64,000 bases of DNA. Origin: Kofleriaceae bacterium. Its GTDB lineage: Bacteria > Myxococcota_A > Polyangia > Haliangiales > Haliangiaceae. The position numbers and the translations under genes were made by a program. Location of the stretch: contig JACKDR010000002.1 of the NCBI GenBank assembly GCA_020633495.1, positions 310,001 through 374,000 on the forward strand, written 5' to 3'. Below the pieces are notes generated by a model. That model was not told the origin of the DNA. It made no database searches and worked only from the letters and a program-made list of their open reading frames with translations. Below are positions 39,999 to 48,564 of this stretch, in pieces (the first letter of the stretch is position 1; each line of letters begins with the position of its first letter).

Positions 39999-40073
39999 CG
40001 GGGGCCGGAGTCCCTAACCGGCTGAACTCCTGGGATCGGCGTGTGGGCATGTGGGCTGCACATCGGGCGCCGG

Positions 40074-40496
40074 ATGCAGAGCAGTTACCTCCTGTCCCTC
40101 GGTGGCGGCGCCATGATCGGCGCCGCCGCCTCCTTGCTGTTGCTCGGCAACGGCCGGGTCGCCGGCATCAGCGGCATCGTCGGCGCGCTCCTGCAGCGCG
40201 ACACCTCCGATCGCGACTGGCGGTTCGCGTTCGTCATCGGCCTGGTCGTCGCCGGCGTCATCGCCGCCATCGCCACGCCGGGGCGCCTCGGCGGCAGCGT
40301 CGTGTCGCTGCCGATCGTCGCGATCGCCGGCGTCGTCGTCGGGTTCGGCACCCGTCTCGGCAGCGGCTGCACCAGCGGTCACGGCGTCTGCGGCATCTCG
40401 CGGCTGTCGATGCGGTCGATGATCGCGACCGGCACCTTCATGGCGACCGGCGCGGCCACGGTGGCGCTGGTCGGGCACCTGGGGGGCGGCTCGTGA
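40074..40496 (+). CDS. YeeE/YedE-family membrane protein, N-terminal half
   Basis: Inner-membrane protein of 140 residues with four hydrophobic helices and the family signature 'GSGCTSGHGVCGISRLS'. YeeE/YedE proteins import thiosulfate or other sulfur compounds; the Cys residues in this motif relay the substrate. This is the first half of a split transporter whose second half is the next gene. Starting at the ATG giving 'MQSSYLLSLGGGAMIG' avoids a short upstream extension. GTGA coupling joins it to its partner. It is divergent from the TauE operon. Confidence 0.9.
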   Translation: MQSSYLLSLGGGAMIGAAASLLLLGNGRVAGISGIVGALLQRDTSDRDWRFAFVIGLVVAGVIAAIATPGRLGGSVVSLPIVAIAGVVVGFGTRLGSGCTSGHGVCGISRLSMRSMIATGTFMATGAATVALVGHLGGGS

Positions 40497-41005
40497 GCGC
40501 GCCGTCGCGCCGCGGCCGGGTCGCCGCCGCGTTCGGCGCCGGCCTGCTGTTCGGGCTCGGCCTGGTCCTCGCCGGCATGACCATCCCGGCCAAGGTGATC
40601 GGCTTCCTCGACGTCACCGGCGCCCAGGGCGCGTGGGATCCGTCGTTGATGTTCGTCATGGGCGGCGCGATCGTGATCCACACCGTCGCGCTGCGCCTCG
40701 TGCGCCGCCGCTCCGCGCCCCTGTTCGACCGCGTCTTCCACCTGCCGACCCGCAAGGATCTCGACGTGCGCCTGCTGGCCGGCGCCGCCATCTTCGGCGT
40801 CGGCTGGGGCCTGGCCGGCTACTGCCCCGGCCCCGGCCTGGTCTCGGCCGCGGGCGGCATGGGCGCGGGCGCGATCTTCGTCGCCGCCCTGCTCGGCGGC
40901 ATGGTCCTGCAGCACGTCACGATGCTGGCCCGCGGCCGTCGCGACGTCGCCCCCCGGCCCGCGCGCCGCGCCGCCGCCGGCGACGTCCAGGCCCCGGCGA
41001 CCTGA
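40493..41005 (+). CDS. YeeE/YedE-family membrane protein, C-terminal half
   Basis: A 170-residue membrane protein with about four helices and the second-half signature 'GVGWGLAGYCPGPGLVSA' containing the conserved Cys. Also visible is 'FGLGLVLAGMTIPAKVIGFL' near the start, typical of this half. The GTG start overlaps the stop of the first half (GTGA). Together the two form one functional sulfur-compound transporter. The basic, Ala/Pro/Arg-rich tail is probably cytoplasmic. Confidence 0.9.
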   Translation: MSAPSRRGRVAAAFGAGLLFGLGLVLAGMTIPAKVIGFLDVTGAQGAWDPSLMFVMGGAIVIHTVALRLVRRRSAPLFDRVFHLPTRKDLDVRLLAGAAIFGVGWGLAGYCPGPGLVSAAGGMGAGAIFVAALLGGMVLQHVTMLARGRRDVAPRPARRAAAGDVQAPAT

Positions 41006-41037
41006 GCCGGCGCCCAGGGCTGGTATAAGGGTCGGGC

Positions 41038-42396
41038 ATGGCCGAGGACCCGCCGCCCGCAAACGGCACGCGCGCCGCGGCGGCGACCCGGTTCCTGGTG
41101 TACGTCGCCGCCATCTGCGTGGTCGCGGTCGGCGCCGCGCTGTTCGCGACCGCGTTCCGGCGCGCCACCGAGCTGGTCTTCCGCCACGCCTACGGCGCGC
41201 CCAGCGTGGTCGCCGCGATCGCGACGCTGCCGCTGATCCTGCGCGTGATCGTCCCCGCGATTGGCGGCTTCGTCGCCGGCGGCCTGGCGTCGCGCGCCAA
41301 GGGCGGCCACGGCGTCGGCGACGTCATGGAGGCGGTCGTGGTCGGCCGCGGCTTCCTGTCGATGATCGCGACCCTGTGGAAGGCGGCCGGCACCTACGCG
41401 GCGCTGATCGCCGGCGGCTCGGTCGGTCGCGAGGGTCCGCTGATCCAGTTCGGCGCCAGCCTCGCCGGGGTCGCGACCCGCTGGCTCGATCTCGGCCAGG
41501 AGCGCGGCCGCGCGCTGATCCTCGCCGGCACCGCCGCCGGGTTCGCGGCCGCGTACAACACGCCGTTCGCCGCGATCCTGTTCTGCGTCGAGGTGGTCGC
41601 CGGGCTGGTCGCCCTCGACGCGCTGCTGCCGGCGTTCGTGGCCACGCCGATCGCGACCCTGGTGACCCGCGCCGCCGTCGGCGGCGGGCCGATCTACGGC
41701 GAGCGCACCTTCGCGATCGTCTCGAACAGCGAGCTGATCGCGTACCTCGGCCTCGGCCTCGCCGCCGGCTTCATCGGCGTCGGCTTCATGTGGCTGCTGC
41801 GCGCCGCCGAGCGCGGCTTCGAGCGCCTCGACCGCCGCCGCCCGGTCCGCGCCGCGATGGGCGGCGTCGTCGTCGGGCTGCTGGCGCTGCAGCTGCCCGA
41901 GGTCAGCGGCAACGGCTACGAGGCCATCAACCTGATGCTCGGCGGCGGCGCGTCGCTGGCGATGCTGCTCCTGCTCATGCCGGCCAAGGCGGCGGCGACC
42001 GCGGCGTCGGTGGGCTCGGGCGCGCCGGGCGGCGTCTTCACCCCGACGTTGACCCTGGGCGCGTGCCTCGGCGGCGCGCTGGGCGTGGCGCTGGCGGCGA
42101 TCGCCCCCGCGCACGTCGGCCCGGTCGGCGCGTACATGCTGGTCGGCATGGCGGCGACCTGCGCCGCGACCACCCACGCGCCCATGACCGCGGCGGTGAT
42201 GGTCTTCGAGCTCACCGACGACTACGCGATCGTGCTGCCGCTGCTGCTGGCGACCGGCGCGGCGACCACGGTGGCGCGGTGGCTGCGGCCCGACTCGATC
42301 TACGACAGCGAGCTGCGGCGGCGCGGCTTCGGCTGGGAGGTGACGCTCGAGGGTCGCGCGTTCCACCAGGTCCCCGACGCCGAGCCGCACGGGTAG
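41038..42396 (+). CDS. CLC-family chloride channel/transporter
   Basis: Homodimeric anion channel or Cl-/H+ antiporter of the inner membrane. The 452-residue product has 'GSVGREGPLIQFGA' with the gating Glu, 'AAAYNTPFAAILFCVEV' and 'GAPGGVFTPTLTLGA', the three parts of the selectivity filter, and ends shortly after the last helix with no CBS domains. The internal Glu in 'FCVEVV' may be the proton Glu that separates antiporters from channels, but I cannot align it with confidence. It follows the split YeeE genes by 32 bp on the same strand and may be co-transcribed. Confidence 0.93.
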   Translation: MAEDPPPANGTRAAAATRFLVYVAAICVVAVGAALFATAFRRATELVFRHAYGAPSVVAAIATLPLILRVIVPAIGGFVAGGLASRAKGGHGVGDVMEAVVVGRGFLSMIATLWKAAGTYAALIAGGSVGREGPLIQFGASLAGVATRWLDLGQERGRALILAGTAAGFAAAYNTPFAAILFCVEVVAGLVALDALLPAFVATPIATLVTRAAVGGGPIYGERTFAIVSNSELIAYLGLGLAAGFIGVGFMWLLRAAERGFERLDRRRPVRAAMGGVVVGLLALQLPEVSGNGYEAINLMLGGGASLAMLLLLMPAKAAATAASVGSGAPGGVFTPTLTLGACLGGALGVALAAIAPAHVGPVGAYMLVGMAATCAATTHAPMTAAVMVFELTDDYAIVLPLLLATGAATTVARWLRPDSIYDSELRRRGFGWEVTLEGRAFHQVPDAEPHG

Positions 42397-42451
42397 CGGC
42401 GGCGCGCGCGCGTCGCGTCCGCGCCGCCCGCCCCGCGCCCGACGCGCGAGC

Positions 42452-42967
42452 TCAGCCCGCGCCTTCGTCGGCGAGCCGCAGCTCCTCGGCGGTCGGCGTG
42501 GCCTCGCCCTCGCTGCGCACCGTGAGCACCGGCACCGTGGCCTGGCGGATGATCTTCTCGGCGATGCTGCCGAGCAGGATATGGCGCAGGCCGTGGCGGC
42601 CGTGGGTGCCCATCACGATCAGGTCGATGGCCTCGGACTTGGCGACCGCGAGGATCTCCTCGGCGGTGTCGCCGATGGCGGCGCGGGTCGCGACGGTGAG
42701 CCCCTGGGCCCGCAGCGGCCCGGCCACCTCCTCGAGGCGGTAGCGCGCGCCCTTGCGGGCGAAGCTGCCCACCGGCACCAGCTCCCCGGTCTCCTCGTGC
42801 GAGATCAGGGTCTCGGGGCCCAGCCCCGGCGGCAGGTGGGTGACGTGGAACAGGACCAGCCGGGCGTGCTGGCGGCGCGCCACCGCCACCGCCTCGGCCA
42901 GCGCGCGGTCGGCGCACGGCGAGAAGTCGTGGGGGACCAGGATCCGGTTCCAGCTGAGCACGGTCAT
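42452..42967 (-). CDS. Universal stress protein, UspA family
   Basis: Nucleotide-binding stress protein of 171 residues. The Rossmann-like fold begins 'ILVPHDFSPCADRALAEAVA' and ends with the ATP-binding motif 'GTHGRHGLRHILLGSIAEKI' (G-x2-G-x9-G-S), so it should bind ATP. A C-terminal extension of about 20 acidic residues is unusual. It resembles the second UspA gene 370 bp away (about half the residues look the same), so the two are probably paralogues of a local duplication, with a repeat cluster between. Confidence 0.9.
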   Translation of the reverse strand: MTVLSWNRILVPHDFSPCADRALAEAVAVARRQHARLVLFHVTHLPPGLGPETLISHEETGELVPVGSFARKGARYRLEEVAGPLRAQGLTVATRAAIGDTAEEILAVAKSEAIDLIVMGTHGRHGLRHILLGSIAEKIIRQATVPVLTVRSEGEATPTAEELRLADEGAG

Positions 42968-43110
42968 GGCCCCGCTCGATGCACGTGGCGCGCCGGTCGC
43001 AGCCCGGTCGCAGCCACGCGATCCGCGAAACGATTGCGCGCCCCGGGCACGGCCCCGCAAACCTGATCGCGACGCGCGGGTTTTGCGACCCTCGCGGGCG
43101 CGGGTCGGCT

Positions 43111-43335
43111 CTGTCGATCGGCTCGCTCGCCCGCAGACGGGCTCGCAGCGCCTGCACGGAGACCGCCTCGCGCAGACGCAGGTCTCTGTCGATCGGCTCG
43201 CTCGCCCGCAGACGGGCTCGCAGCGCCTGCACGGAGACCGCCTCGCGCAGACGCTGGTCTCTGTCGATCGGCTCGCTCGCCCGCAGACGGGCTCGCAGCG
43301 CCTGCACGGAGACCGCCTCGCGCAGACGCTGGTCT
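43111..43335. repeat. Three tandem copies of a 75-bp repeat between two UspA genes
   Basis: Units start at 43111, 43186 and 43261 and are almost identical. Each has GCCCG-CAGA-CGGGC and other short inverted segments. A fourth, single copy lies at 26088. The last unit ends at the stop codon of the second UspA gene. In one minus-strand frame the units stay open and encode a 25-residue repeat, but this is probably incidental. Confidence 0.9.
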
Positions 43336-43787
43336 CAGGCCTCGACGCGGACCGTCAGCACCGGGATCGACGCCTCGCGCAGGACCTTCTCGGTCATGCT
43401 GCCCAGGAACAGGTGCTTGAGGCCGGTGCGGCCGTGGGTGCCCATCACGATGATGTCGGCGTCGATGTCGCGCGCGACGTCGAGGATCTCGTCGGCGACG
43501 TCGCCGAGCGTGGTCCGCGTGGTGATCTGCAGCCCGGTCTCGCGCAGCGGCGCCGCGATGCCCTCGAGCCGCTCGGTCGCGCCGTTGCGCGCGTAGGCGT
43601 CGACCCGAACCAGCTGGCCGGTGGCGCCGTCCGACAGCATCGCGTCGGCGGTGAGCCCCGGCGGCAGGTGGGTGACGTGGACCAGGACGATCGCGCCGCC
43701 CTCCTGGCGCGCCAGGTCGACCGCGAGCGACAGCGCCTTCTCGGCGCACGGGGAGAAGTCGTGGGGCACCAGCAGGGTCTTCCACAT
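43335..43787 (-). CDS. Universal stress protein, UspA family (second copy)
   Basis: A 150-residue UspA protein with 'LLVPHDFSPCAEKALSLAVD', 'LVHVTHLPPGL' and the ATP-binding motif 'GTHGRTGLKHLFLGSMTEKV'. It shares the 'HDFSPCA' start and 'HVTHLPPGL' segment with the other UspA protein in the window, supporting duplication. The stop codon (TGA) touches the end of the 75-bp repeat cluster. No obvious operon partner exists. Confidence 0.92.
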   Translation of the reverse strand: MWKTLLVPHDFSPCAEKALSLAVDLARQEGGAIVLVHVTHLPPGLTADAMLSDGATGQLVRVDAYARNGATERLEGIAAPLRETGLQITTRTTLGDVADEILDVARDIDADIIVMGTHGRTGLKHLFLGSMTEKVLREASIPVLTVRVEA

Positions 43788-43855
43788 GGCCGCAGGATAG
43801 CCGGGCCGGCGGCCGATTTGTTGCCCCCGCCCGCGCCGGCCGGGACGATCGCACC

Positions 43856-44245
43856 ATGGACGCGACTTCACCCGACCGCCGCAAGCACCGCAGCGACAAC
43901 CCCCACATCGCCCTGACCCTGCAGCTCGACGCCTGCTGCGACGAGGGCCTGGCCGCGATGGTCCTGGCCGATGGCGACGGCCTGCCGATGGCGTCGTCGG
44001 GCGACGACTACGCCTGCGAGGAGGTCGCCGGCCGCATGGTCATCGTCGCGCGCCGCATCCGCGACTTCGCCGGCACCCTGCTGGGCTCGGGCCAGCGCTG
44101 GGACGTCCAGATGACCAAGTTCGAGGTCGAGGGCAGCGAGCTGGTGCTGTGCGCCGTCGGCGGCTCGGCCGAGGCCCGGTCCCGGCAGCTCGCCCGGTCG
44201 CTGCGCGGCGTCAGCCGCATCCTCGGCGCCCCGGCGCCGGCGTAG
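43856..44245 (+). CDS. Hypothetical protein, possible roadblock/LC7-like domain
   Basis: A 129-residue cytoplasmic protein. The alternating strand-helix pattern ('EGLAAMVLADGDGLPMASSG', 'FEVEGSELVLCAVGG') and the helix-rich ends resemble roadblock/LC7 proteins, which partner with small GTPases such as MglA in myxobacteria. This is pattern-level similarity only. It is divergent from the UspA gene. Confidence 0.45.
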   Translation: MDATSPDRRKHRSDNPHIALTLQLDACCDEGLAAMVLADGDGLPMASSGDDYACEEVAGRMVIVARRIRDFAGTLLGSGQRWDVQMTKFEVEGSELVLCAVGGSAEARSRQLARSLRGVSRILGAPAPA

Positions 44246-44316
44246 CCGCCGGGCGAGGCCACTCCCGCCCACCGCCGGCCGCGCGCCGGCGCGCCGCGCC
44301 CTGCTACAGTCGGGGC

Positions 44317-44802
44317 GTGCGGAGCTCCCTGCTGCTCGTCGTCGCGTGCGCGCTGATCACGGTCGCCGGATGCCGGTCGGATCGAGCGACTCGCGGTCAC
44401 GCCGTCACCGCCGCGGAGGCCTCGGCGCTGCTGATCGACCGCAACTGGGTCGACGTCTGGCCGACCGACAAGGACGATCGCCTGCACGTCTATCGGTTCG
44501 TGCCGTCGATGGGCGGCGGCGTCTACCACGACCGGACCGTGTTCCAGGGCCAGTTCGAGCTGTTCACGTTCACCGACGACGGCCGCGAGATCGAGTTCGA
44601 CCTGCCGCACAACGCCGAGCAGGTCACCACCGGGTACCGCATCGAGCGCGTCGACGGCCCGGCGCCGTTCGACCTCCAGCTCACCCTCGAGCTCAGCCCG
44701 CGCGGGCCCCGCGTCTACTACGGCATCGCCGCCGAGACCGGGCACACGCTGACCGAGCTCGACGCCCAGCTGGCCCGCGCGCTGACCCGTCCGCGTCGCT
44801 AG
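44317..44802 (+). CDS. Lipoprotein of unknown function
   Basis: A 161-residue exported protein starting at a GTG, with a lipoprotein signal ending 'CALITVAGCRS' (Cys19). The mature part looks like a compact beta-rich domain ('RLHVYRFVPSMGGGVYHDRT', 'FELFTFTDDGREIEFDLPHN') resembling lipocalin-like barrels. The TAG stop lies in the CTAG target duplication of the second IS copy, so the reading frame was left intact by the insertion. Confidence 0.65.
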   Translation: MRSSLLLVVACALITVAGCRSDRATRGHAVTAAEASALLIDRNWVDVWPTDKDDRLHVYRFVPSMGGGVYHDRTVFQGQFELFTFTDDGREIEFDLPHNAEQVTTGYRIERVDGPAPFDLQLTLELSPRGPRVYYGIAAETGHTLTELDAQLARALTRPRR

Positions 44803-46653
44803 GAGCGTGTAGCCGATAGCCCCCCGGGCCAGGACGGCATCGTCCGCGGTCGGGTATCGCGTGCGGCCCGGGGCGGCCTACGCCGGCATGGTGCGCGGCG
44901 ACTGCGCCCGGAATAGCTTCAGGAGGTTGTGAACGAGGGCGACGAAGGCCCATTCGCATCGGTTCTTGAAGAGGCCGCGGAAGGACAGTTGTCGGAAGCC
45001 GCGGGTTCGGATCTGTCCGAAGACGGGCTCGACGGTGGTCTTGCGGCGGGCGTAGATGGCGCGGCCGTGCGGCTGTTCGAGGGCGGTACGCATGGCGAGG
45101 TGGGCGGCGCTGGGTCGAGGGGAACGCGACGGCGACGCCGGTGTGCCGCCGCGGCGGAGCCTGCCGACCGAGATGAGGGGCTCGGTCCCGAGATGATCAG
45201 CAAACTGGACGTTGGCGGCGGAGAAGTAGCCGGTGTCGGCGGTGACGCAGGCCGGAACCGCGTCGCAGTTGCGGACGACACGTCGCAGCAGTGGCTCGAA
45301 GTACTGGGCGTCGGGCGCCTGATTGCTGAGGGCCGCGGCCACGATGATCTGGTGCGCGTCGTCGACGGCGATCTGCGCGTTGTAGGCCTGCAGGAAGGCG
45401 CCATCGCGCACCATGATCCGGCTGTGCGGGTCGGTGAAGTTGCGCTGCGCCGAGGGCTTCGGGGTGCCGCTCGGGGTCGCGGGCGGCGTGTTGCGGGGCA
45501 GATCGTCATCGGGGCCGGGCGGGTCTCGGTCGTCGTCGCGATCGGCGGGCGGATCGAGGGCGAGCGCCTGCTGGACGCGCTTGCCCGCGAGCGTGGCGGC
45601 CTCCTTGCGCTTGGCCGGCGTGCGCCGCGGGTCCTGCGCCTTGGCGCGCAGCGCCTCGGCCTGGCCGCGCAGCTGCGCGGCGCGGGCCGCCTCGGTCTCC
45701 TTCGTCAGCGCCTCGAGGGCGGCGTTCATCTTCGCGATCTTCTCCTCGCGCAACCGCACCTCCGCCTGTGGGTCATAGGGACCGTGCTCGGCGTCGTCCG
45801 CCGCGTCCTCGGCCTCGGCGCGCGCCAGCCAGCCCTCGACTTCGGCGCGCAGCCGCGCCTGGTCCTTGACCATCCGGTCGTAGCTCTTCGCCTTGTGCTT
45901 GCTCGCGTTGGCCTTCATCTTCGTTCCGTCGATCGCCACGTGGCCGAGCTTCACAAGCCCGGCTGACTGACACGCCACCAGCACCTGCACGAACAGGCCC
46001 GCCAGCGCCTCACGGTGGGTCGACCGGAACTGGTTGATCGTCGTGAAGTGAGGTTGCGCCCCGGCCGCCAGCACCCGAACCGCGACGTCCTCGACGGTGG
46101 CGCGTTCGAGGCCCCGCGACGAGTACACGCCGGTCGCGTAGCCGTACAGCAGCAGCGCCACCATCATCCGCGGCGCGTACGGCAAGGGACCGCGTGGATC
46201 CTTGGCCTGGATCCGGTCCTCGATCGCCCGCAGGTTCAGCCGCGCGACGAACCCCTCGACGAAGTACACCAGGTGCGACGCCGGCAGCCACTCACGCGGC
46301 GACGGCGGCAACAGGAACGACTGCATCGGCGCGTACGGACGGTAGGCCTTCACCCCGCCATTCGATCAGCTCGCCGCGCTGGTGTCGATCCCTTCGTGCC
46401 CGACCGCGGTGGTGCCAGGCCACGCCGGCACGGGTGACGCGAGCGTGTGGGGGGCGGCCGACGGCGAGTTCCGCAGCGGGTCCGCGCCACCACGCGACTG
46501 CGTCACCGCCCGCGGCAGCCCCACCGCCCGCGGTCTTGTCACCGCGAGGACTGTCTGAGCCGGAGGACGCCCCCCCGCGCTCGCGGCAGGACCCGGGCCG
46601 GCGGCCCGCGGTCTCCCCACCGCTCGCGCCAGGCGGGTATCCGCTACACGCTC
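44803..46653. mobile_element. IS1182-type insertion sequence, copy 2
   Basis: Same length (1851 bp), orientation, ends and transposase as copy 1, with CTAG flanks at 44799-44802 and 46654-46657. Before insertion a single CTAG apparently provided the TAG stop of both convergent neighbours (lipoprotein and radical SAM gene); the duplication has kept both stops. The right-hand ~300 bp (46354-46653) is non-coding GC-rich sequence. Confidence 0.93.
44878..46353 (-). CDS. IS1182-family DDE transposase (copy 2)
   Basis: 491-residue product with an intact frame, identical in predicted protein to copy 1, with catalytic Asp in 'VAIDGTKMKANA' and 'VTADTGYFS' and Glu in 'TTVEPVFGQIRTRG'. Identity at the protein level over the whole length points to a recent transposition. 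The two copies bracket about 7 kb (37828-44802) with the sulfur, CLC and UspA genes, which could act as a composite unit. Confidence 0.93.
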   Translation of the reverse strand: MKAYRPYAPMQSFLLPPSPREWLPASHLVYFVEGFVARLNLRAIEDRIQAKDPRGPLPYAPRMMVALLLYGYATGVYSSRGLERATVEDVAVRVLAAGAQPHFTTINQFRSTHREALAGLFVQVLVACQSAGLVKLGHVAIDGTKMKANASKHKAKSYDRMVKDQARLRAEVEGWLARAEAEDAADDAEHGPYDPQAEVRLREEKIAKMNAALEALTKETEAARAAQLRGQAEALRAKAQDPRRTPAKRKEAATLAGKRVQQALALDPPADRDDDRDPPGPDDDLPRNTPPATPSGTPKPSAQRNFTDPHSRIMVRDGAFLQAYNAQIAVDDAHQIIVAAALSNQAPDAQYFEPLLRRVVRNCDAVPACVTADTGYFSAANVQFADHLGTEPLISVGRLRRGGTPASPSRSPRPSAAHLAMRTALEQPHGRAIYARRKTTVEPVFGQIRTRGFRQLSFRGLFKNRCEWAFVALVHNLLKLFRAQSPRTMPA

Positions 46654-47934
46654 CTAGCCGGGCGCGACCGGCCGCATCCGCGCCGGGCGGCGCGTGATCT
46701 GGACCAGCTCGTCGCCGTCGCGCGCCGCCGCCGGGTCCGGGGCGTCGAGGGCCTCGACGACGATCTCGAAGGTGCCGTTGTCGAACGGATCGCCGGCGGC
46801 GGCCTCGGCGGGGACCAGGCGCTCGCGCTGGCCCCGCTTCGCCAGCGTCCGGGCCCGGTAGTGGCAGTACGGGTTGTTGCCGGGGCGGCCCAGGATCGCG
46901 TGGGCGGTGAAGCTGCAGCCGCCCAGGCACGGCTCGGCGAAGTCGCAGGTGCGGCAGAAGCCCCAGAGATCGTCGACGGTGCGGGCCCGGTTGAACCCCA
47001 GCGGCGACTCGGCGCGCCAGATCGCGGCCAGGTCGCGGTCGCGCAGGTTGCCGCCGACGTAGTGCGCGGTCTGCAGCGACGGGCAGCCCTTGACCGCGCC
47101 GTCGGATTCGATGCCCATGACGAACTTGCCGGCCTGGCAGCCGCGCCAGTGGTCGCGATCGCCGGCGCGCAGCGACCGCAGCGTCGCCTCCTCGGGCCCG
47201 AAGTAGCCCAGGTTGTTGCCCGGCATCAGCAGCACGCCGTCGCCACGCGCCCGCTGCTTGAGCGCCGCGATCCGCGGCACGACGTCGAGCAGGTCCCACG
47301 GCTGGAAGATCAGGTCGACGCGGTCGGCGGCGCGGCCCAGCGGCGAGGTCAGCTGGACCTGCCACGACGCCACGCCGCGGTCGCGCAGCACCTCGTACAG
47401 CGGCTCGAGGTCGCGGTGGTTGAGCCGGTTGAGGTTGATGTTGGACGCGATCGTGATGCCGGCGTCGCGCAGGTGGCCGAGCGCGGCCATGCCGGCGGCC
47501 CAGCTGCCGCGCAGGTTGCGCATGCGATCGTGGGTCGGCTCGAGGCCGTCGATCGACACCGAGACGTGCGAGATGCCGGCGTCGCGCATCGCCCGCGCCA
47601 GCTCGGCGGTGACGCCGCGGCCCCCGGTGGTCATCGCCGGCACCACGCCGCGCGCCCGCAGCGCGCGGACCACGTCGAGGAAGCCGTCGTGCAGGTAGGC
47701 CTCGCCGCCGATCAGCACGACCTCGCGGGCGCCCAGGTCGGCGAGCTCGCCGGCGACCCGCAGCGCCTCCTCGGTCGACAGCTCGTGGTCGCGCGCGACC
47801 CCGGCGCGCGAGCCGCAGTGGGTGCAGGCGTGATCGCAGCGCAGGGTCAGCTCCCACACCACGTAGGCCGGGAAGAAGTCCTGGCCGAGGACGTCGAGGC
47901 GGCGGCGGTGGCCGGTGTCGCCGGGCCGGCTCAT
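46654..47934 (-). CDS. Radical SAM/SPASM-domain enzyme
   Basis: Iron-sulfur enzyme that cleaves SAM to a radical. The 426-residue product has the CxxxCxxC cluster motif C33-DHA-C37-TH-C40 after 'YVVWELTLRCDHACTHC', the 'GGEAYLHDGF' region of the SAM site, and a SPASM-type C-terminus with clustered cysteines ('WRGCQAGKF', 'VKGCPSL', 'GFCRTCDFAEPCLGGCSF', 'NNPYCHY') for auxiliary clusters. SPASM enzymes mostly modify ribosomal peptides or proteins, so a substrate nearby is expected. The ATG overlaps the stop of the zinc-ribbon gene (ATGA). Its TAG stop is at the IS junction. I cannot assign it to a named RiPP class. Confidence 0.88.
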   Translation of the reverse strand: MSRPGDTGHRRRLDVLGQDFFPAYVVWELTLRCDHACTHCGSRAGVARDHELSTEEALRVAGELADLGAREVVLIGGEAYLHDGFLDVVRALRARGVVPAMTTGGRGVTAELARAMRDAGISHVSVSIDGLEPTHDRMRNLRGSWAAGMAALGHLRDAGITIASNINLNRLNHRDLEPLYEVLRDRGVASWQVQLTSPLGRAADRVDLIFQPWDLLDVVPRIAALKQRARGDGVLLMPGNNLGYFGPEEATLRSLRAGDRDHWRGCQAGKFVMGIESDGAVKGCPSLQTAHYVGGNLRDRDLAAIWRAESPLGFNRARTVDDLWGFCRTCDFAEPCLGGCSFTAHAILGRPGNNPYCHYRARTLAKRGQRERLVPAEAAAGDPFDNGTFEIVVEALDAPDPAAARDGDELVQITRRPARMRPVAPG

Positions 47935-48434
47935 GGCGTCGGCGCGGGCGCGGGCGGATCGGTCGCGACGCCGGTCGGCGGCGGCGCGTCGGGCGGCGGC
48001 GCGTCGGGATCCGTCGCCACCGGGGTCGGCTCGACCGGCGGCGCGTCGCCGTCGGCGGGCGCCGCGACCGTCGCCGGATCGCGCCAGCCGTCGACGCCGT
48101 CGCAGTTCTGATCGACGCCGTCGCCGTCGACGTCCTCGCCGCCGGGGACGATCATCGGGTTGGTGTCGTCGCAGTCCTGCGGCGCGCACACGCCGTCGTG
48201 GTCGGCGTCGACGCAGGCCTCGGGGCCGTAGGGGCGGTCGCCGTAGCGCGGTCCGACCCCGTAACAGGCCATCAGCGTCACGAACGCGCCGCCGCCGGCG
48301 AGGGTGGCGAGCACCCGGCGCAAGGCGCCGCCGCGGGGCCGCACGACGGCCGCGTCACAGTGCGGGCAGGTGGCGCGCGGCGCGGGGATCAGGCCGTCGC
48401 AGGCGGCGCAGGTGAGGAGGACAGGCTGGCTCAT
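47931..48434 (-). CDS. Zinc-ribbon membrane protein with MopE-like Asp-rich metal-binding motif
   Basis: A 167-residue protein coupled to the radical SAM gene. The N-terminus holds two CxxC pairs ('LTCAACDGLIPAPRATCPHC') that form a zinc ribbon, then a hydrophobic helix ('VLATLAGGGAFVTLMACYGV'). Outside the membrane lies 'ACVDADHDGVCAPQDCDDTN' and 'DVDGDGVDQNCDGVDGW', the MopE-like calcium/copper-binding motif common in myxobacteria. The tail is Pro/Asp/Ala-rich and disordered. Topology would place the ribbon inside and the Asp-rich motif outside. The function is unknown. Confidence 0.7.
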   Translation of the reverse strand: MSQPVLLTCAACDGLIPAPRATCPHCDAAVVRPRGGALRRVLATLAGGGAFVTLMACYGVGPRYGDRPYGPEACVDADHDGVCAPQDCDDTNPMIVPGGEDVDGDGVDQNCDGVDGWRDPATVAAPADGDAPPVEPTPVATDPDAPPPDAPPPTGVATDPPAPAPTP

Positions 48435-48564
48435 GGGACCCCAACGCGCGCGGTCGCTCCGCGCTTACGGGAGGGTAGCCCGACGGCGCCCGGGCTCGGG
48501 CCGACCGCGGCGGAAACCTCGGTCACGCGAGCGCCGCGGGGCCCTGGGAGCGCGGGATCGCGGA

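Noticed and set aside
37840..44800. Proven composite transposon
   Set aside because: The two IS copies bracket the cluster, but each has its own CTAG duplication, which indicates two separate insertions rather than one composite move.
48435..48564. Terminator between the Ala-rich small gene and the zinc-ribbon gene
   Set aside because: Several GC-rich stems are possible, as almost anywhere in this genome, with no U-tract; too weak to call.
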